A stretch of DNA of 64,000 bases from Lithobates sylvaticus. Lineage: Eukaryota > Chordata > Amphibia > Anura > Ranidae. The notes beneath the pieces were generated by a model. The model saw only the letters and a program-made list of their open reading frames with translations, made no database searches and was not told the DNA's origin. The translations under genes were made by a program, and so were the position numbers. Below, one piece after another: positions 57,609 through 64,000 of the stretch. Each line of letters starts with the position of its first letter. Position 1 is the stretch's first letter. The stretch is from contig CM053033.1 in assembly GCA_028564925.1 (NCBI GenBank), forward strand, positions 209,898,678 through 209,962,677, read 5' to 3'.

Positions 57609-57910
57609 CAATGGGTATAGAAAAGAATCACCCCCCCACCCCCTTTTTTAAAAGTATGAAATTTTGTTGCTTTGCAGGCTGAAATGAAGACAGATACAGT
57701 TTTTGCTTTATCAGTGCAACTTATAACATCCAAGTGAAAGATATGACATCAACATGTCATAAAAAATAAAATCAAAAACAGAATCACTGAGTTGGAAAAA
57801 GGATCACCCCACTTATGTCAGTATGTTGTTAAATAAGCTTTTGCTTTAATTACAGCCTTTAGTCTGTTGGGATATGTCTCTACTAACATTGCACATCTAG
57901 ACTTTGCAAT
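57609..57910. mobile_element. Tc1-like fragment (CAATGGGTATAGAAAAG end)
   Basis: Begins after TA (57607-57608) with CAATGGGTATAGAAAAGAATC. About 300 bp of one end, including the start of a degenerate transposase region (TTACAGCCTTTAGTCTGTTGG). Truncated on the right. Confidence 0.65.
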
Positions 57911-58200
57911 TTAAAAAAAAAAATAATAGATAATAAAATAATAAAAACAAAAAACTAGCTGACACCATCCACTGCACTACTGACACCGTCCATTAACCTC
58001 CCCCCCCCAATCCATTTGAAAAAAAGACAAAAATAAATTATAAAAAAATAATAAAAACAAAAAAATTCTGGCACTGAGCATTGCTCTACTGACACCGTCC
58101 ACTGGCCCCCAAAAAGAATTTGGAAGAAAAATAAATAATAAAAAATTAAAATGTAAAAAAATTAAAATAAAGAACTACTGACACTGTCCACAGCCCTACT
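57910..58200. repeat. ~100-bp A/T-rich tandem units
   Basis: Three copies of (AAATAATAAAAA)n followed by CTACTGACACCGTCCA. They lead directly into the 41-bp minisatellite. Confidence 0.6.
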
Positions 58201-58204
58201 GGGC

Positions 58205-59430
58205 CATCCTGCACATACTACCCACCGCCGTACACTCCAAACTCCTCACCTGCACATTCTACCCTCCTCCATACACTCCGTGCTCCTCTCCTGCACATAC
58301 TACCCGCCTTCATACACTCAGCACTCCTCTCCTACACATAATACCGTCCTCCATACACTCCACACTCCTCTCCTACACATAATACCCACCTCCATACACT
58401 CCGCACTCACTCCGCACCCCTCTCCTGCACATACTACCCACCGCTGTACACTCCGCACCCCTCTCCTGCACATACTACCCACCGCTGTACACTCCGCACC
58501 CCTCTCCTGCACATATTACCCACCGCTGTACACTCCGCACCCCTCTCCTGTACACACCAACCACCTCTATACACTCCACACTCCTCTCCTGCAAATACTA
58601 CCGACCTCCATATACTCTACACCCTTCTCCTGCACATACCACCCACCCCCATACACTCCTTTCCTTCATATACTACCCACCTCCATACACTCCACACCCC
58701 TCTCCTGCACATACCACCCACCTCCATACACTCCTTTCCTTCATATATTACCCACCACCATACACTCCACACTCCACTCCTGCACATACTACCCACCTCC
58801 ATACACTCCACACCCCTCTCCTGCACATACCACCCACGTCCATACACTCCTTTCCTTCATATACTACCTACCGCCATACACTCCACACTCCACTCCTGCA
58901 CATACCTCCCACCTCCATATACTCCACACTCTTCTCCTGCACATACCACCCCCCTCCATATACTCCACACTCCTATCCTGCACATACCACCCACCTCCAT
59001 ACACGCCACACTCCTCTCCTGCACATACCACCCATCTCCATACACTCCACTCCTGCACATACCACCCACCTCCATACACGCCACACTCCTCTCCTGCACA
59101 TACCAACCACCTCCCTACACTCCACACTCCACTCCTGCACATACCACCACCTTCATACATGCCACACTCCTCTCCTGAACATACTACCCACCTCCATACA
59201 CTCCACACCCCTCTCCTGCACATACCACCCACCTCCATACACTCCACACTCCTCTCCTGCACATACCACCCACCTCCATACACGCCACACTCCTCTCCTG
59301 CACATACTACCCACCTCCATACACTCCACACTCCACTCCTGCACATACCACCCACCTCCATACATTACACACTCCTCTCCTGCACATACCACCCACCTCC
59401 ATACACTCCGCACTGTACATTCCAAATTTA
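58205..59430. repeat. 41-bp minisatellite, about 28-29 copies
   Basis: Unit TCCTGCACATACCACCCACC TCCATACACTCCACACTCCTC with variants and a few shortened units. It lacks stops in the plus strand, giving a spurious 383-codon frame whose protein repeat is 41 residues. Confidence 0.92.
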
Positions 59431-59439
59431 ACATTACCA

Positions 59440-60972
59440 CATTCTGCATTATGTAAGTCATCTCAGACTCTATTAAACCACACCCCCTTTAAGCCAGGCC
59501 CAATATTAAGTGCAATTTAAGCCACACCCATAATTCGCTGCAGTGCCTTTTTTTTTCATCGATGCCTAGGGCCCACTTTTTACATTGCACATGGGCCCAC
59601 TAATTTCATGATATGCCCCTGGCACCTACTGTACCTACAAGGGCATGTCCTCCTCAGACCATCTTTAGTGCAGCTGAGATCTGAAGCTTGGTGCTAGATT
59701 ATGAACTCCACTCGAGCTGGGGAAGCCAAACTCCTGCAGTCATCAGGGAGAAAGGTGCAGGCTACCAAAGGTGGGGGTGTGGTTTTGGCAGAATGTGGTT
59801 TTGGCAGAGACTCATGGGCTGAGGTTATTTTCAAGTCTACACTAGGTTGGCTGGATGGGAGTACAGCGCTTCTTTGATTTTATACATCGCATTGGATGAG
59901 ACCTGAAGCTGTTAACCCCCAAAGCGCCTGAGGTTCAGTAGCAAGAAGTAGGGTAGCCTGCGGAATCCATCGTGCAATATACTTCATTACAGGTAAGTAA
60001 TGTAACTAAAACTGTAGAGAAACATTCAGCTTTAACACTGGGTGGCGGACACAGGCTTCTCTATTACGGAACTGCTGTGATTGGCTGTCACAGTGATCAC
60101 ATGATCAGGAGCTGATCATAAACAATGACGGAAAGCTGTCTGTGACAGCTCAATCATTGTGCTAGGAGCCTGCAGTGAACTCGTTCTCTGCTCAGAATGT
60201 CAGTTCTCCAAGAATGCATGTGTGCGGCGGCTGGGCTTTAAGGGCCACCCATTTCTCTGCTGGAGTAACAGTCTATTAGTTATGTTAGGATTCCTTATAG
60301 GTGGTCACACATCCACTTTGCAAGTTCCAGAAACTCCAGAGCAAGAAGGGATTTTCCTGTCATTTGCACCTATTGCGATTAGCAGCTTTCCATTGGCAAA
60401 AATCACTGTTTTGTTCTCTGCCTCGTGCAATTATGTATGCAAGTATGCAGCACCTAGGGAATACACCAGATCACAGTTAACAAATTTGCAAAATTAGACA
60501 TTTCAGAATTCTGTAACAATTTAGTTACAGTTCACTTAACTCAGATTTTTGTAAACAAGCCTTTTGATAGGATTTGTGTTTTTTTTTTTGTCTTCTTAAT
60601 ACGTCCCTTGGTGCGATGTCACCATCATATGTATATCAATGCCTACAGGGGTTGTCTTTGCTACTTTTCAGTAGCAGGTACCTTGCAGTTGGAATTGAAA
60701 AATGAATGATGACTACCTGATGAAGACAACAAGCAGCAGACATATTGGCTGCCATCAGGGTAGTCATCAGTGTTTCTTGATAATGATTGGCACTGGCCTG
60801 TGATTGAGAATTAAACGCAGAATGAAACCTCCCCATATTTTTTTTTTTTTTTTTTAAAAGGACCCAAGGAGCTTTATACCATAATGTAATAGTATGCAAA
60901 GAATGTACCAAATGCCCAGCATATGATTATTATTGCCACATTATGGCAAACTTACCTTCCTAGTGTTCCCCT
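59440..60972. other. No gene recognised; small inverted repeat at 60707-60770
   Basis: TGATGACTACCTGATG pairs with CATCAGGGTAGTCATCA. Otherwise mixed low-copy and decayed repeat DNA (e.g. GCCCACTTTTTACATTGCAC near 59570). No coding. Confidence 0.45.
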
Positions 60973-60973
60973 C

Positions 60974-61607
60974 TAGACATGTGCGCCGTCAATAAATTTG
61001 TTTCGTTACGTTTCGTATTGCCCATTAATTTTTATTTCGTAATTTGTGTCCGAAATTCAATTTGGATTCGCACGAAATACGAAAGTTCGTTATGTTCGTT
61101 AACTTTTCGTAACAATTACAAACGTTCGTTATGATGAATTTAAAAAGCAAAAAATACTTTTCTCAATATGGCAGTCGTCGACTCATTATGCTCATTATGA
61201 GGGTCTCCCGCCATCCCTGTATTGTGCTGACTTCCTGGGTTTTTAACTTCATCATAACGAATAATGGTAATTATTATGACAATAATAAAAGGATATTAAC
61301 GAACATTCTTATTTTTCCGATTCTGATTCTCCCATAGACTACCAGTAACAGTCTCCCACTCCCATATTAAAAAAGGTAATTTTCCCAACCCTCACTCAGC
61401 AGCAGAAGAAAGCCTCTGATTGGTCAACAAAACACCAGCCACGTTTTCGCCGTAATGAGATTTGAATCCGAAATTCATAAACGAAATTTCATATTTCGTA
61501 TACAATTCAAAAGCATAGAAATTCGTATTTCGGATGCTTCCGAATGTACGAATTTTCGGAAATGTGTACAAATTTTCAATTCATACAAAACTAACTGCGC
61601 ATGTCTA
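60974..61607. mobile_element. hAT-like MITE (TAGACATGTGCG ends)
   Basis: TAGACATGTGCGCCGTC at the left, GCGCATGTCTA at the right. Flanking 8-mers TTCCCCTC and GTCTCCTC agree at 6 of 8. Subterminal CGAAAT/ATTTCG motifs are abundant in both orientations. Non-coding. Confidence 0.65.
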
Positions 61608-61766
61608 GTCTCCTCCAGCACTGTGATGTCAGCACTCTCAGCTGTCATAGGCGCTTCCATCTTCTCATGGTCTTCCTTCTGGGTTCAAACTCTTCTGTCT
61701 TAAAAATTCTACCGGTCCGCTTTTTTTCAGTTTAATTCTACTTTAATAAGTGCCAAACTAAATTAA

Positions 61767-63067
61767 CCACTTCCCGCCCGGTCAATAGCATATTGACGTC
61801 CGGGAAGTGGTTTCGTTATCCTGACTGGGCGTCATATGACGTCCTTCAGGATAACAGCCGCCGGGCGCCCGTGGGGGCGCGCATCGCGGCGATCGGTGGA
61901 GCGGTGTGTCAGTCTGACACACCGCTACACTGATCTCGGTAAAGAGCCTCCGGCGGAGGCTCTTTACCACGTGATCAGCCGTGTCCAATCACGGCTGATC
62001 ACGATGTACACAGGAAGAGCCGTTGATCGGCTTTTCCTCACTCGCGTCTGACAGACGCGAGTAGAGGGGAGCCGATCGGCGGCTCTCCTGACAGGGGGGG
62101 TCTGCGCTGATTGTGTATCAGCGCAGCCCCCCCCTCAGATGCCCACACTAGACTACTAGGGAAGCCCCCAGGACCACCAGGGAAGCCCCCAGGACCACCA
62201 GGGAAGCCCCCAGCATGTGGATGGCCAGGTACATCCCCCATGGCCATCCACATGTTTAAAAAAATTCAAAAAATATGCCAATCAGTGCCCACAGATGGGC
62301 ACTGATTGGCACATCATATTTAATTAAAAAAAAAGTAAAAAAAAGGGATGCCCAGCAATGCCACCCATAAGTGTCATCAGTGCCACTCATCAGCGTCCAA
62401 CAGTGCCATCTATCAGTGCCCATCCGTGCCCACCCATGCCCACCTATCAGTGCCCATCCATGCCACCTATCAGTGCCCATGCATGCCACCTATCAGTGCC
62501 CATCCATGCCACCTATCAGTGCCACCTATATGTGTGCATCAGTGCCACCCATAAGTACCCGTGAGTGCCCATCAGTGCCACCTGAGTGCCCATCAGTGCC
62601 GCATACCAGTGCCACCTATCAATGCCCATCAGTGCCACCTATCAGTGCCCATCAGTGCCGCCTATCAATGCCCATCATCAGTGCCACCTTATCGGTGCCC
62701 CCTAATTGGTGCCACCTCATCGGTGCCCATCAGTGCCGCCTTATCAGTTCCCATTAGTGCCGCCTTATCAGTGCCCGTCATTGAAGAAGAAAACGCACTT
62801 ATTTACAAAAAAAATTAACAGTGACAAAGAAAAACTTGTTTTTTTGCAAAATTTTCGGTCTTTTTTTGTTTGTTGCGCAAAAAATAAAAATCGCAGAGGT
62901 GATCAAATACCACCAAAAGAAAGCTCTATTTGTTAGAACAAAATGATAAAAAATTTGTTTGGGTACAGTGTAGCATGACCGCGCAATTGTCATTCAAATT
63001 GCGACATCGCTGAAAGCTGAAAATTGGCTTGGGCGGGAAGGTGTCTAAGTGTCTGGTATTGAAGTGG
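61767..63067. mobile_element. piggyBac-type non-autonomous element (TTAA)
   Basis: TTAA at 61763-61766 and 63068-63071. Ends CCACTTCCCGCCCGG and GGTATTGAAGTGG. The left third is GC-rich with several hairpins (e.g. GTGTGTCAGTCTGACACAC; AGAGCCTCCGGCGGAGGCTCT-type). The centre is a minisatellite; the right third (GAGGTGATCAAATACCACCA) is shared, inverted, with the 31289-32204 element. Confidence 0.82.
62345..62785. repeat. ~23-bp minisatellite (AGTGCCCATCAGTGCCACCT)
   Basis: CAGTGCCCATCCATGCCACCTAT units with internal ~13-bp substructure, around 18-20 copies with length variation. Similar in composition to the 24-bp array at 24060-24440. A separate 18-bp CAGGGAAGCCCCCAGGACCAC repeat (about three copies) is at 62155-62215. 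Confidence 0.85.
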
Positions 63068-63071
63068 TTAA

Positions 63072-63552
63072 AGGGGTTGTAAAGGTAAACGTTTTTTCAC
63101 CTTAATGCATTCTATGCATTAAGGTGAAAAAATATCTGACAATGGCAGCCCCCCCCCCCTGTTTTACTTACCTGACCCCTCGAAATCCCGCGCTCGCCCC
63201 TGACGTCCTCTTCGCCACTCACCCTGGCTGTTGATTGGCTAGAGTGGATGGATTGAAAGCAGCGCAGCCATTGGCTCGTGCTGCTGTCAATCACATCCAA
63301 TGATGCGGCGTGCCGGGGGCGGGGTGGAGTGATACAGTGAGCGGCTATGGCCGCCAGCTGTATCACGGGAGCGCGCCCGCAAGCACTCCACACAATGCGA
63401 GGGAGATTGCATGAGGTTGTGGAGTCCTTGCGGGAGGGAGCCGAGACAGCCGCCGAGGGACCCCAGAAGACCAGGTTCGGGGCCACTCTGTGCAAAACGA
63501 ACTGCACAGTGGAGGTAAGTATAGCATGTTTGCTATTTAAAAAAGTGACCCT
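63072..63552. mobile_element. TTAA-flanked MITE abutting the piggyBac-type element
   Basis: It shares TTAA 63068-63071 with its neighbour and has TTAA at 63553-63556. Ends AGGGGTTGTAAAGG and AAAAAGTGACCCT. It contains GTTTTACTTACCTG and GGAGGTAAGTAT near its ends, the same layout as 26323-26740. Confidence 0.62.
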
Positions 63553-63556
63553 TTAA

Positions 63557-64000
63557 AGTCTATCTAAAGCTATTTTGTATTTATTAATAGAGAAGGTAAA
63601 GTCTAAAGCAATTGTCTGTGTCTCATAGATAGCTTTCCCTTTACTTCCTGCAAGAAACAATAAGAAAAATTAGGATATTTCGCTGCTTAGACAGTGGTCG
63701 CCAGACCAGGTGGATGATTTTCCCCTTTCACCTCTTGTTCTGGTGACAACTGTAAAATATTGAATTTTCCATCACTTTTTCTATCTCAATGCCATGTGTC
63801 ACCAGGAGGACAAATAGAGAGGGTTAATCTACTTAGCAGGAACACAAACTGCAACAAGGACATCCAATGTGTTAACAGAGTCTGCATAAGGATATTATTG
63901 TTATGTAGCCACTGTTGATTCTGGTAAATTTCCTTACTGTTTCTCCACAAACTAAGTTAATTTAACTGACATACTAACTGACATATCAGCATGGATGTCA
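63557..64000. other. No gene recognised
   Basis: Ordinary A/T-rich DNA to the window end; no repeat ends or coding seen. Confidence 0.5.

Noticed and set aside
58280-59431. 383-codon frame of HTTHLHTLHTPLL-type repeats
   Set aside because: By-product of the 41-bp minisatellite; length 41 rotates all frames and no start context, domain or splice context is visible.

Overview
This window looks like repeat-dense intergenic or intronic DNA from a large vertebrate genome, most likely an anuran amphibian and probably ranid-like. That assignment is from memory of repeat families: the piggyBac ends with TTAA sites and a (g)CAAGTGG/CCACTTG terminus, the abundant TGCCCCGTACACACGGTCGGA-type MITEs, the foldback element with GTTCGGGTTCGGG-rich ends, and the Tc1 types shared with frogs and fishes. 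No database search was possible. I found no host protein-coding exon, tRNA, rRNA, CRISPR array or prokaryotic gene. Every protein-like reading frame I could recognise belongs to a mobile element, and most other long open frames are by-products of minisatellites.

Layout. 1-3.36 kb: L2-clade LINE with endonuclease and reverse transcriptase, frameshifted. 3.37-5.22 kb: a ~380-bp tandem repeat that ends in an inverted copy. 5.25-13.0 kb: a 7.7-kb piggyBac element (minus strand) carrying a decayed transposase, a 442-bp internal duplication, a 518-bp inverted-repeat element with a 15-bp target duplication, and a hAT-like element full of minisatellites. 13.5-13.9 kb: assembly gap. 13.9-23.1 kb: an LTR (gypsy-like) split by a 3-kb palindromic hAT-like element and by a tandem pair of Helitron2/Helentron-like units; the longer unit holds a 2.5-kb minisatellite of 27-28 bp. 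23-28.8 kb: mostly single-copy-looking DNA, possibly with conserved non-coding sequence near 27.1-27.6 kb. 28.8-30.5 kb: a nearly intact Tc1 transposon. 31.3-37.2 kb: nested TTAA-, TTA- and 8-bp-flanked non-autonomous transposons. 37.2-39.7 kb: a nest of at least five levels. 39.7-48.0 kb: a Ty1/copia fossil on the minus strand, split by several later insertions including another nearly intact Tc1. 48-53.7 kb: minisatellites, a TTAA MITE, a possible Penelope-like fragment and a third Tc1 copy. 53.8-54.8 kb: a solo LTR of the same family as the split one, in the opposite orientation, with a 4-bp target duplication. 55-64 kb: more non-autonomous elements, a 41-bp minisatellite and a piggyBac-type TTAA element abutting another.

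The window works as a stratigraphic record rather than a gene system. Insertion order can be read from target-site duplications: Tc1 into copia, Harbinger-like MITE into Tc1, Penelope-like element into a MITE, and Helitron-like tandem into an LTR. The most unusual items are the tandem Helitron2-like pair with its giant minisatellite (17.9-23.0 kb), the mirror-symmetrical foldback element with divergent TATA-to-AATAAA units (14.5-17.6 kb), three hammerhead-ribozyme-like cores near Penelope-like sequence, the 15-bp-TSD inverted-repeat element (7.4-7.9 kb) and the vertebrate Ty1/copia fossil with a copia-type internal-tRNA primer site.
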